DNA of 64,000 nucleotides, from NCBI GenBank assembly GCA_049322515.1, contig JBMOQW010000003.1, forward strand, positions 1 through 64,000. Direction: 5' to 3'. Below the pieces are notes generated by a model, which was not told the DNA's origin, ran no database searches, and saw nothing but the letters and a program-made list of their open reading frames with translations. Within the stretch, counting starts at the first letter, position 1, and each line of letters begins with the position of its first letter. Source of the DNA: Parasulfuritortus sp049322515. GTDB taxonomy: Bacteria; Pseudomonadota; Gammaproteobacteria; Burkholderiales; Thiobacillaceae. Shown here in pieces: positions 9,181 through 16,537 of this stretch. The position numbers and the translations under genes were made by a program.

Positions 9181-9692
9181 TGAAATCCTGGATTCTGGGC
9201 GTTGTCCTGTGCCTCACCGCGTGTGGTGCGGAAATGCCGCAACCGGTCGCCAATGGCGCGCCGGCACCGGCCTTTGTCGGGCGCACCCTGGCTGGCGATG
9301 CGGTCAATTTTCCGGAAGCCTATCGCGGGAAAGTGGTGGCCTTGCGTTTCTGGGCCGATTGGTGCCCCTACTGCGGCCCGGAAATGCGCGACATCGAGCC
9401 CGTCTATCAGCGCTTGAAGTCGCGTGGCCTGGAAGTGGTGGCGGTCAATGCCGGCCAAGGTCGTGACGCAGTCGCCAAGTTTCTCGCCAAAACGCCGGTC
9501 AGCTATCCGGTGCTGCTCGATCCCGAGGTTCAGGCCGTCGGCCGCTACGGTGTGGTCGGCCTGCCGCACACCTATCTGATCGACCGCGCCGGCGTGGTGC
9601 GCGGCCGCATCATTGGCGAGGCCACCGCCGAAGTCTTCGAGCGCCAGGTGACGGCGCTGCTGCAATCTGGGTCACCCACCCCACCACAATGA
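9177..9692 (+). CDS. TlpA-like thioredoxin lipoprotein
   Basis: This 171-residue protein begins with a lipoprotein signal (lipobox LTAC, cysteine about residue 16) and carries a TlpA/ResA-type thioredoxin fold. The active site is WADWCPYCGPEM with cysteines near 63 and 66; the cis-proline loop is VGLPHTYLID. It should reduce or isomerise disulfides in periplasmic partners, probably the adjacent NosL proteins or the CPFC membrane protein (inferred). ATG 9177 overlaps the upstream stop codon and ATG 9180 is an equally possible start. Confidence 0.85.
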   Translation: MMKSWILGVVLCLTACGAEMPQPVANGAPAPAFVGRTLAGDAVNFPEAYRGKVVALRFWADWCPYCGPEMRDIEPVYQRLKSRGLEVVAVNAGQGRDAVAKFLAKTPVSYPVLLDPEVQAVGRYGVVGLPHTYLIDRAGVVRGRIIGEATAEVFERQVTALLQSGSPTPPQ

Positions 9693-9704
9693 CTGGAGAA
9701 CATC

Positions 9705-10298
9705 ATGGAACGTAGAGACTGGCTGAAATCCGCCCTGGCCCTGAGCGTGGTCGCCTTGCCGGCCCAGGCTGCCGACTGTGCCGGGGACGGCACCCCAATG
9801 CAGTTCACGCCCCGGACCCGGCCCGACCCGGAACCGCTCAAGGATGAACTCAGGAAATACCCCAAGTGTCCCTATTGCGGCATGGACCGGACCCAGTTCC
9901 ATCATTCCCGGCACTTGGTTCAATATGCCGACGACCGGGTCGACGGCACCTGTTCGATCCACTGCCTGGCGATCAGCCTGTCCCTCAACATCGATCTGGA
10001 GCCCAAGCAGATCTGGGCCGGGGATTTCGGTGCCACCGATCCGGTCAAGCCATTGGTCGAGGTGGACAAGGCGACCTACCTGATCGGCAGCGGCCTGCCC
10101 GGCGTCATGACCGGTCGCAGCAAGAAGGCCTTCGCCAAGGCTGATGCGGCGCAAGTGGCCCAGACAAAACACGGTGGTGAAACCGGCGATTTCAACCAGG
10201 CTTTGCTGGCGGCCTACACCGACATGGCGCGCGACACCATTGCCATCCGCAAACGCCGCGAGGAACGCCGGCGCCGGATGAAGGAAGGCCAGGCGTGA
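9705..10298 (+). CDS. NosL-family protein (first copy)
   Basis: This 197-residue exported protein begins with a twin-arginine-like signal (MERRDWLKSALALSVVALP). NosL proteins are copper-binding accessory factors of nitrous oxide reductase; related copies occur outside nos clusters. The metal motif is CPYCGM at 55-60, with TCSIHC at 82-87 and a long C-terminal charged helix (residues about 178-195). It lacks an obvious lipobox, unlike classical NosL lipoproteins. No nosZ or nosDFY lies in the window. The stop overlaps the start of the second NosL gene by four bases. Confidence 0.82.
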   Translation: MERRDWLKSALALSVVALPAQAADCAGDGTPMQFTPRTRPDPEPLKDELRKYPKCPYCGMDRTQFHHSRHLVQYADDRVDGTCSIHCLAISLSLNIDLEPKQIWAGDFGATDPVKPLVEVDKATYLIGSGLPGVMTGRSKKAFAKADAAQVAQTKHGGETGDFNQALLAAYTDMARDTIAIRKRREERRRRMKEGQA

Positions 10299-10783
10299 GG
10301 CGCCGCACCTTCGTTGGCATCTGCCTGTGGCTGCCCTGGGTGGCCAGGGCAGCCGGCCCGGAACCTCTGCTGCGCGGGCCCGGCCTGCGTGATCTTTGTC
10401 CGGTCTGCGGCATGGTGGTCGCGAAATATCCGAACTGGGTGGCCTCGGTGGCCTGGAAAGGCGGACAGGTCCATTTCTTCGATGGTGCCAAGGACCTGTT
10501 CAAGTATCTGTTCGATCTGCCCCGCTATGCGCCTGGGCGCCGGCGCGAGGAGATCACAGGCATCACGGTCACTGAATATTACGACCTGCGCCGCATCGAC
10601 GCGCGCCAGGCCTGGTTCGTGATCGGCTCCGACGTGCACGGACCCATGGGCCATGAACTGATCCCCTTCGCCAGCCAGGCCGACGCCGATGAATTCCTGC
10701 GCGACCATGGTGGTCGACGCATCCTGCGCTTCGCCGATGTGAAGGCCGATCTGCCGGTTCGGCTCGACCAGGGGCAGTTTTGA
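10295..10783 (+). CDS. NosL-family protein (second copy)
   Basis: The 162-residue product starts with MRRRTFVGICLWLPWVARAA, a short twin-arginine-like or Sec signal, and then the NosL domain with CPVCGM at 35-40 and the later segments VHFFDGAKDLFKYLF and GPMGHELIPF, whose Met and His residues are candidate copper ligands. It is much closer to classical NosL in length and layout than the first copy. Genes 6384-10783 are all coupled or closely spaced, so the two NosL proteins are probably made with the ABC system. It converges on the CZB gene. Confidence 0.87.
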   Translation: MRRRTFVGICLWLPWVARAAGPEPLLRGPGLRDLCPVCGMVVAKYPNWVASVAWKGGQVHFFDGAKDLFKYLFDLPRYAPGRRREEITGITVTEYYDLRRIDARQAWFVIGSDVHGPMGHELIPFASQADADEFLRDHGGRRILRFADVKADLPVRLDQGQF

Positions 10784-10789
10784 GCGGCC

Positions 10790-11161
10790 TCAAGGCATGT
10801 CGGCGAGCTCCTGCTCGACCAGCGCCAGTGCTTCAAGCACTTGGCGCGACAATTCGGTCAGTCGCGCGACCTCCTGCTCGGCCTCTGCGCGCCGGCCTTG
10901 GGTCGCCAGTTCGTAGATGCGCTGGTACAGCTTGTGCAGGATATGGTGCGGAACATCGATGCCAGCGTAGGAATCGAGATGGCCGAAGGCCTTGCGACCG
11001 GGGCCGTGGTACCACTGGCCAAAGGTGCACTCGGTATGGTCGAGCGGCGCGAAATCCGGCTCGATCTCCAAGCCAGCAACCATGGCATAGGCATACGAGC
11101 GCCACTTGATATGGGCTGCCTTGGCCCGGCGCAGTTCGCTCAAGATCCGCGCCTTGTTCAC
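10790..11161 (-). CDS. Free-standing CZB (chemoreceptor zinc-binding) domain protein
   Basis: The 123-residue soluble protein is a CZB four-helix domain with the expected zinc ligands: His17 in AAHIKW, Cys45 in HTECTFGQWYHGPG, and the His72/73 and His76 region in HHILHKLYQRIYEL. CZB domains sense zinc or hypochlorous acid in chemoreceptors and diguanylate cyclases; here no output domain is fused. I use GTG 11161 because homology begins at MNKARIL; longer in-frame starts would add a Pro/Ala-rich stretch. It lies downstream of the DUF3597 gene on the same strand. Confidence 0.8.
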   Translation of the reverse strand: MNKARILSELRRAKAAHIKWRSYAYAMVAGLEIEPDFAPLDHTECTFGQWYHGPGRKAFGHLDSYAGIDVPHHILHKLYQRIYELATQGRRAEAEQEVARLTELSRQVLEALALVEQELADMP

Positions 11162-11241
11162 CGGACGGCCCTTGGCCTCAGCGGCCTCGGGTCGTGCTGA
11201 TCCGGCGTGTACCGGAAACACCGGTGTGGCGCTGCGCGGGT

Positions 11242-11625
11242 TCAATCGAGCAATTCCTTGGGGATGTTCCCGCCATTCTCGGCCAGCTTCTGCAGCACGG
11301 TTTTGTGCAACCAGATATTCATGGCCGCGGAATCCCCCAGCTTCTCGGACGGACACCCGAGTTCGACCGCCAGTGCCTTGCGCTCGGCCAGGCTGCTGTC
11401 CAATCCCAGCAGCTTCATCAGGTCGACGATGGAGGTCCGCCAGTTGAGTTTCTCGGGATGGGCAGCGGCCAGGCCTTCCAGCTTGGCCAGCACGTCGACG
11501 GCCGAGATCGCTCTCGGGGCCACGGGTGAAGCACTGGCGGGCGCGGTTTGCGGTGCCTGAGGCACGGGGGCGGCTTCAGCCTTGCCGATGCCCAGTTTTT
11601 CCAGGATGGTGCTGAAAATGCCCAT
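11242..11625 (-). CDS. DUF3597 domain-containing protein
   Basis: This 127-residue protein starts MGIFSTILEKLG, has an Ala/Pro-rich linker (about 15-42) and then the DUF3597 domain with ISAVDVLAKLEGLAA, NWRTSIVDLMKLLGLDSSL and MNIWLHKTVLQKLAENGG. The fold is helical and LysM-associated in some relatives; function is not established. ATG 11625 follows a GAAAGGA ribosome site. It is divergent from the rpsB operon, and its stop is 80 bases from the CZB gene. Confidence 0.85.
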   Translation of the reverse strand: MGIFSTILEKLGIGKAEAAPVPQAPQTAPASASPVAPRAISAVDVLAKLEGLAAAHPEKLNWRTSIVDLMKLLGLDSSLAERKALAVELGCPSEKLGDSAAMNIWLHKTVLQKLAENGGNIPKELLD

Positions 11626-11753
11626 TTGACGGTCCTTTCTTGAACGCGTGGGGAGAGGAGTCCGAACTGTCACCCGCATGCGTCGGGTCAGGAATCGTAC
11701 AAACCAACCATCTGGTACAAAAATTACTGGTGCGACCTGTCTGGAAACTCGAG

Positions 11754-11782
11754 TGTTCAATTCGCTTTCAGCCTGTTAGAAT
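11754..11782 (+). promoter_or_regulatory. Candidate promoter of the rpsB operon
   Basis: TAGAAT at 11777-11782 (preceded by GT, thus GTTAGAAT) with TGTTCA at 11754-11759 seventeen bases upstream. This position gives a leader of about 110 bases before rpsB. Confidence 0.5.
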
Positions 11783-11812
11783 CCTGCCTCCCGAATTTCC
11801 GGGAAATCCACA

Positions 11813-11893
11813 CATCCGCCCGGTTAAGGTGCTGCCACGACGATCATCGCGGGAGTATCGGCGGATGGAGGCTCAACCTTAACTCTTGGAGTT
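11813..11893 (+). promoter_or_regulatory. rpsB leader with pseudoknot and alternative SD hairpin
   Basis: CATCCGCC (11813-11820) pairs with GGCGGATG (11860-11867), and GTTAAGGT (11823-11830) pairs with ACCTTAAC (11876-11883). The order a-b-a'-b' makes an H-type pseudoknot. AACTC (11881-11885) can instead pair with GAGTT (11889-11893), which contains the rpsB ribosome site, and this excludes part of the second helix. The layout fits known S2 autoregulation of the rpsB-tsf leader in proteobacteria, but binding by S2 is inferred. Confidence 0.65.
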
Positions 11894-11899
11894 TGCTTC

Positions 11900-12649
11900 A
11901 TGTCCGTGACCATGCGTCAAATGCTGGAGGCCGGCGTTCACTTCGGCCACCAAACCCGTTATTGGAATCCCCGGATGGCCCCGTTCATCTTCGGCCATCG
12001 CAACAAGATCCACATCATCAACCTCGAAAAATCCCTGCCGATGTTCGAGGAAGCTGCCAAGTTCGTGCGCCAGCTCGCCTCCAACAAGGGCACCATCCTG
12101 TTCGTCGGTACCAAGCGCGCCGCCCGTGACATCATGGCCGAGGAAGCCCAGCGTTGCGGCATGCCCTGGGTCTCGCACCGCTGGCTGGGCGGCATGCTGA
12201 CCAACTTCAAGACCGTCAAGCAGTCGGTCAAGCGACTGAAGGACATGGAAGCCATGCTGGCCGAGGGCGCCCGCGAGTCGCTGAACAAGAAAGAAGTCCT
12301 GACCCTGCAGCGCGAGTATGACAACCTGGTCCGCTCCCTGGGCGGCATCAAGGACATGGCCGGCCTGCCCGACGCCCTGTTCGTGGTCGACGTCGGTTAT
12401 CAGAAGATCGCCATCACCGAAGCCAACAAGCTGGGCATCCCGGTCATCGGCATCGTCGACTCCAACAACACCCCCGAGGGCGTCGACTACGTCATCCCCG
12501 GCAACGACGACTCCGCCCGCGCCATTCGCCTGTACGCCCGCGGCATCGCTGATGCGGTCCTGGAAGGCAAGGCCAACATGGTCGAGGAGCTGGTGGCCGC
12601 CGTGCAAGACGAATATGTCGAAGTCGAGGAAACCGGCGCCGCCGAGTAA
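11900..12649 (+). CDS. rpsB: 30S ribosomal protein S2
   Basis: The 249-residue product is ribosomal protein S2, which joins the 30S subunit late and sits between head and body. It shows the family start MSVTMRQMLEAGVHFGHQTR, the segment RWLGGMLTNFKTVKQS and the C-terminal signature PDALFVVDVGYQKIAITEA with IPVIGIVDSNNTPEGVDYVI. Length fits. It heads the rpsB-tsf-pyrH-frr block and has a structured leader over its ribosome site. Confidence 0.98.
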   Translation: MSVTMRQMLEAGVHFGHQTRYWNPRMAPFIFGHRNKIHIINLEKSLPMFEEAAKFVRQLASNKGTILFVGTKRAARDIMAEEAQRCGMPWVSHRWLGGMLTNFKTVKQSVKRLKDMEAMLAEGARESLNKKEVLTLQREYDNLVRSLGGIKDMAGLPDALFVVDVGYQKIAITEANKLGIPVIGIVDSNNTPEGVDYVIPGNDDSARAIRLYARGIADAVLEGKANMVEELVAAVQDEYVEVEETGAAE

Positions 12650-12690
12650 TCGCGCCGTAGCCCGAGAAGGCTAAGCTGCATCACCGAGAG

Positions 12691-12712
12691 CGCCCCGACA
12701 CCGGGGCGTTTT
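12691..12712 (+). terminator. Attenuator-type terminator between rpsB and tsf
   Basis: CGCCCCG (12691-12697) and CGGGGCG (12702-12708) form a perfect stem with loop ACAC, followed by TTTT. Its place between rpsB and tsf suggests partial termination that lowers tsf relative to rpsB or processing there. Confidence 0.8.
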
Positions 12713-12748
12713 CACACCGAATACCCTCACTGAATCTGGAGATTGAAA

Positions 12749-13624
12749 ATGGCGGAAATCACCGCTTCCATGGTCAAGGAACTGCGCGAGCGCACCGACG
12801 CCCCGATGATGGACTGCAAGAAAGCACTCAACGAGGCTGAAGGCGACATGCAGAAGGCTGAAGAAATCCTGCGCGTCAAGTTCGGCAACAAGGCGGCCAA
12901 GAGCGCCGGCCGCATCGCCGCCGAAGGCATCGTCGGCATCCACATCACCGCCGATGGCAAGCTCGGCTCGATGATCGAAGTCAACTGCGAGACCGACTTC
13001 GTGGCCAAGAACGACGACTTCAAGGCCTTGGTCGCCAACCTGGCCGAGATGGTCGTGACCCAGAACCCGGCCGACGTCGCCGCCCTGTCCGCCATGAAAA
13101 TCGGGGACAAGACGGTCGAGGAGATCCGCACCGAACTGGTCGGCAAGATCGGCGAAAACATGAGCCTGCGCCGCTTCGTGCGCATCCAGGCCCAAGGCAA
13201 GCTGGCCAGCTACGTGCACGGCGGCGCCAAGATCGGCGTCATGGTCGACGTGGCCGGTGACGAAGCCCTGGCCAAGGACATCGCCATGCACATCGCCGCC
13301 TCCAAGCCCAAGGCCCTGGACGCCTCCGGCGTGTCCCAGGACCTGATCGACTCCGAGCGCCGGGTCGCCAGCCAGAAGGCCGCCGAGTCCGGCAAGCCGG
13401 CCGAAATCGTCGCCAAGATGGTGGAAGGCAGCGTCGCCAAGTTTCTCAAGGAAGTCACCTTGCTTTCGCAGCCCTTCGTCAAGGATGACAAGCAGACCGT
13501 CGAGCAGGTGTTGAAGAACAAGGGCAGCCAGTGCCACGGCTTCACCCTGTTCATGGTCGGCGAAGGTATCGAGAAAAAGGTCACCGACTTCGCTGCTGAA
13601 GTCGCCGCGGCTTCCAAGATCTAA
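12749..13624 (+). CDS. tsf: Elongation factor Ts
   Basis: EF-Ts (291 residues) is the nucleotide exchange factor of EF-Tu. The N-terminal module ITASMVKELRERTDAPMMDC with KKALNEAEGDM and the core motif MIEVNCETDFVAKNDDFK are diagnostic. The ATG at 12749 is chosen over a TTG six bases upstream since it gives the canonical MAEITAS start. It follows rpsB after a terminator-like hairpin and precedes pyrH. Confidence 0.97.
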   Translation: MAEITASMVKELRERTDAPMMDCKKALNEAEGDMQKAEEILRVKFGNKAAKSAGRIAAEGIVGIHITADGKLGSMIEVNCETDFVAKNDDFKALVANLAEMVVTQNPADVAALSAMKIGDKTVEEIRTELVGKIGENMSLRRFVRIQAQGKLASYVHGGAKIGVMVDVAGDEALAKDIAMHIAASKPKALDASGVSQDLIDSERRVASQKAAESGKPAEIVAKMVEGSVAKFLKEVTLLSQPFVKDDKQTVEQVLKNKGSQCHGFTLFMVGEGIEKKVTDFAAEVAAASKI

Positions 13625-13640
13625 GTCAGTCGCCAGTCCA

Positions 13641-13662
13641 CAGTGGGCAGCGATGCCCACTG
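13641..13662 (+). other. Hairpin with GCGA loop between tsf and pyrH
   Basis: CAGTGGGCA (13641-13649) pairs perfectly with TGCCCACTG (13654-13662) around a GCGA tetraloop of the stable GNRA class. No T run follows, so it is more likely an RNA processing or stability element than a terminator. Confidence 0.55.
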
Positions 13663-13690
13663 GAGACCGCCGATTGGACGAGACGCCGAC

Positions 13691-14398
13691 ATGACCGTGA
13701 AACGCATCCTGCTGAAACTTTCGGGCGAAGCCCTGATGGGCCCCGATGCCTTCGGCTATCACGCCGAAACCATGGCCGGCTTCATCCGACAGATCGACGC
13801 CGTCGTCGCGCTCGGTGTCCAGGTCGGCATCGTCGTGGGGGGGGGCAACCTGTTCCGGGGCGCCACCGGCGCGCTGTCCGGCATGGACCGCGCCACCGCC
13901 GATTCGATGGGCATGCTGGCCACGGTGATGAATGCCTTGGCGCTCAAGGACGGGCTCATGGCCGCCGGGGTGCCGGCCCAGGTGATGACCGCGGTCACCA
14001 TCGCCCATGTCGGAGAACCGTTCGAGCGCGACGCCGCCGTGCGCCACCTCGAGGCCGGTCGCGTGGTCATTTTCGGCGGGGGTACCGGCAACCCCTTCTT
14101 CACCACCGACACTGCGGCTGCCCTGCGCGCCGCCGAGATCGGTGCCGACCTGATGCTTAAGGCCACCAAGGTCGACGGCGTCTATACCGCCGATCCCAAG
14201 AAGGATCCCAGCGCGACCAAGTATGACGCACTGACCTTCGACGAAGCCATCGCCCGGAACCTCGGCGTGCTCGACACCGCCGCCTTCGCCCTGTGCCGCG
14301 AACAGAAATTGCCCCTGCGGGTCTTCTCGATCTTCAAGGAGGGTGCACTGAAGCGCATCATCCATGGCGAGAACGAAGGTACCCTGGTCACCCCTTGA
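13691..14398 (+). CDS. pyrH: Uridylate kinase (UMP kinase)
   Basis: The 235-residue enzyme phosphorylates UMP to UDP with ATP and belongs to the amino-acid kinase fold, unlike eukaryotic UMP/CMP kinases. Visible motifs are LLKLSGEAL, VGIVVGGGNLFRGA, DSMGMLATVMNALAL, FGGGTGNPFFTTDTAA and LMLKATKVDGVYTADP. The start MTVKRILLKLSGEAL is canonical. It sits between tsf and frr in the usual order and probably shares their transcript. Confidence 0.97.
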   Translation: MTVKRILLKLSGEALMGPDAFGYHAETMAGFIRQIDAVVALGVQVGIVVGGGNLFRGATGALSGMDRATADSMGMLATVMNALALKDGLMAAGVPAQVMTAVTIAHVGEPFERDAAVRHLEAGRVVIFGGGTGNPFFTTDTAAALRAAEIGADLMLKATKVDGVYTADPKKDPSATKYDALTFDEAIARNLGVLDTAAFALCREQKLPLRVFSIFKEGALKRIIHGENEGTLVTP

Positions 14399-14408
14399 GG
14401 AGAGATCG

Positions 14409-14966
14409 ATGATCACAGACATCAAGAAAACCGCCGAAGACAAGATGAAGAAATCGGTCGAGGCGCTCAAGCACGAATTCGCCAAGGTCCGTACCGGCCG
14501 TGCCCACGCCGGCCTGCTCGACCATGTCCGGATCGATTACTACGGCAGCATGATGCCCCTCAACCAGGTGGCCAACATCTCGGTCATCGATGCCCATACC
14601 CTGGGTGTGCAACCCTGGGAAAAGAACCTGGCCTCGAAGATCGAGAAAACCATTCGCGATTGCGACCTCGGCCTCAATCCCGCCGCGATGGGCGACATCG
14701 TCCGGGTGCCGATCCCGCCGATGACCGAGGAGCGGCGCAAGGAGCTGGTCAAGGTCGTGCGCGGCGAGGCGGAAGGTGGCAAGGTCGCCGTGCGCAACAT
14801 CCGTCGTGATGCCATCGCCCATCTCAAGGACCTGCTCAAGAACCACGAGATCAGCGAGGATGACGAGCGCCGTGCCCAGGACGACATCCAGAAGATGACC
14901 GACAAGTACATCGCCGAAATGGACAAGGTGTTGGCCGAAAAGGAAAAGGATCTGATGGCGGTTTAA
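14409..14966 (+). CDS. frr: Ribosome recycling factor
   Basis: RRF (185 residues, the normal size) splits post-termination ribosomes together with EF-G. It shows MEKSVEAL-like start KMKKSVEALKHEFAKVRTGR, then VRIPIPP-like RVPIPPMTEERRKELVK and RNIRRDAIAHLKDLLK. ATG 14409 follows GAGGAGAG and is ten bases beyond pyrH, so the genes are cotranscribed. Confidence 0.97.
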   Translation: MITDIKKTAEDKMKKSVEALKHEFAKVRTGRAHAGLLDHVRIDYYGSMMPLNQVANISVIDAHTLGVQPWEKNLASKIEKTIRDCDLGLNPAAMGDIVRVPIPPMTEERRKELVKVVRGEAEGGKVAVRNIRRDAIAHLKDLLKNHEISEDDERRAQDDIQKMTDKYIAEMDKVLAEKEKDLMAV

Positions 14967-15036
14967 GCGGCGCGCCAGTAGCTTGACGCCATAATATTTG
15001 CTACAAGCTTCTGGCAACCCGCATCCTGCGCACCCC

Positions 15037-15789
15037 ATGATCCGAAAATTCTTCAGCTCCACGGCTGAAATCCCCGAAGCCCCACCGGTCCCGCGCCACA
15101 TCGCCATCATCATGGATGGCAACGGCCGCTGGGCCAAAAAGCGGCTGATGCCCCGCGTGGCAGGCCATGCCCAGGGGGTCGAGCGGGTTCGCGACGTGAT
15201 CAAGGCGTGCGTCGAGCGCGGGGTGGACTATCTGACCCTGTTCGCGTTCAGTTCCGAGAACTGGCGCCGGCCGCCCGACGAAGTGAACCGGCTGATGGAG
15301 CTGTTCGTGATGGCTTTGGAACGCGAGGTCGGCAAGCTGCACAAGAACGGCGTCCGACTGAAAATCGTCGGGGATCTGTCCCGCTTCGACGACCGATTGC
15401 GCAGCCTGATCGCGGAAGGCGAACAGACCACGGCCGAGAATACCCAGTTGACCCTCACCGTGGCGGCCAACTATGGCGGCCGCTGGGATATCGTGCAAGC
15501 CGTCAACGCCTGGCGGGCCGCGCAGCCGAATGGGCAAGAGATCAGCGAAGCGACCCTGGCCGAACACCTTTCCATGGCCTATGCGCCCGAGCCCGACTTG
15601 TTCATCCGCACCGGCGGCGAACAGCGCATCAGCAACTTCCTGCTCTGGCAACTCGCCTACACCGAGCTGTACTTCACCGACACCCTCTGGCCAGATTTCG
15701 ACGCCGCCGCCTTGGACCTGGCCATCGCCTCCTACCGTCAGCGCGAGCGCCGGTTTGGTCGCACCAGTGAACAGCTTGTCCAACCTTAG
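15037..15789 (+). CDS. uppS: Undecaprenyl diphosphate synthase (isoprenyl transferase)
   Basis: The 250-residue cis-prenyltransferase makes C55 undecaprenyl diphosphate, the lipid carrier of cell wall synthesis. Catalytic signature IAIIMDGNGRWAKKR with the key Asp is near residues 23-37; later motifs are LTLFAFSSENWRRP, AANYGGRWDIV and DLFIRTGGEQRISNFLLWQ. Candidate promoter elements TTGACG and TACAAG lie near 14983-15007 but spacing is short. Its end overlaps cdsA by 23 bases. Confidence 0.96.
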   Translation: MIRKFFSSTAEIPEAPPVPRHIAIIMDGNGRWAKKRLMPRVAGHAQGVERVRDVIKACVERGVDYLTLFAFSSENWRRPPDEVNRLMELFVMALEREVGKLHKNGVRLKIVGDLSRFDDRLRSLIAEGEQTTAENTQLTLTVAANYGGRWDIVQAVNAWRAAQPNGQEISEATLAEHLSMAYAPEPDLFIRTGGEQRISNFLLWQLAYTELYFTDTLWPDFDAAALDLAIASYRQRERRFGRTSEQLVQP

Positions 15790-16537
15790 CCTGCGCCTGG
15801 TCACGGCCGCGGTCCTGATCGCAGCCTTCCTGCTCGCCCTATTCCTGGCGCCCGCCTGGGGCTGGCTTGCCTTCGTCGCCCTGTTCCTGGCGGGCGGCGC
15901 CTGGGAATGGGCAGGACTGTTCAAGTGGGGTCCGATCGTGCGGGCCGGCTACGCCCTGGCCACCCTGGTGCTGGCCATCGCGCTGGCGCAAGGCCCGCTC
16001 GCCGGGCAGCCTTTAGTCTACTATCCCTCGCTCCTGGTCTGGTTCCTGCTGGTGCCCCTCTGGCTCTGGCGGGGCTGGGGCCTGCCGCCGCCGATCATTG
16101 GCCTCGGACTCGGCTGGCTGCTGCTGATGCCGACCCTGCTCGCCCTGCTCCACTTGCGCGCCGAGTCACCCTGGCTGGTCCTGGCGGCAGTGGCCATCGC
16201 GGTGGTCGCCGACAGCGCCGCCTACTTCTCCGGACGGCGTTTCGGCAAGCACAAGCTGGCGCCCAGCATCAGTCCCGGCAAGACCCGCGAGGGTGCCTAT
16301 GGCGGTGCCCTGGCCGTGTCACTCTACGGCCTGGCCCTCGACGCACCGATCCTGCTGTTTCTGGTCCTGTTCGCCCTGAGCGTGCTGGGCGACCTGTTCG
16401 AATCCTGGCTGAAGCGACGCGCAGGCCTCAAGGACAGCGGACAACTGCTGCCCGGCCATGGCGGCGTCCTCGACCGCATCGACAGCCAGTTGGCCGTGCT
16501 GCCCATCGCGGCCCTCTCCTGGATACTGCTGAAATGA
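15767..16537 (+). CDS. cdsA: Phosphatidate cytidylyltransferase
   Basis: This inner-membrane enzyme (256 residues, about seven or eight helices) converts phosphatidate and CTP into CDP-diacylglycerol. The CDP-diglyceride synthase signature SWLKRRAGLKDSGQLLPGHG followed by GVLDRIDS is complete (about 210-238). The start is GTG at 15767, inside the end of uppS, giving MNSLSNLSLRLVTA. The stop TGA overlaps the ATG of dxr, so translation is probably coupled. Confidence 0.95.
   Translation: MNSLSNLSLRLVTAAVLIAAFLLALFLAPAWGWLAFVALFLAGGAWEWAGLFKWGPIVRAGYALATLVLAIALAQGPLAGQPLVYYPSLLVWFLLVPLWLWRGWGLPPPIIGLGLGWLLLMPTLLALLHLRAESPWLVLAAVAIAVVADSAAYFSGRRFGKHKLAPSISPGKTREGAYGGALAVSLYGLALDAPILLFLVLFALSVLGDLFESWLKRRAGLKDSGQLLPGHGGVLDRIDSQLAVLPIAALSWILLK

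Noticed and set aside
6130..10783. Complete nos (nitrous oxide reductase) operon
   Set aside because: Two NosL proteins are present but there is no NosZ, NosD, NosR or NosY; the permease is FtsX-like and not NosY-like.
12671..14485. Open minus-strand frame of 604 codons
   Set aside because: It covers tsf, pyrH and frr in antisense and has no recognisable motif.
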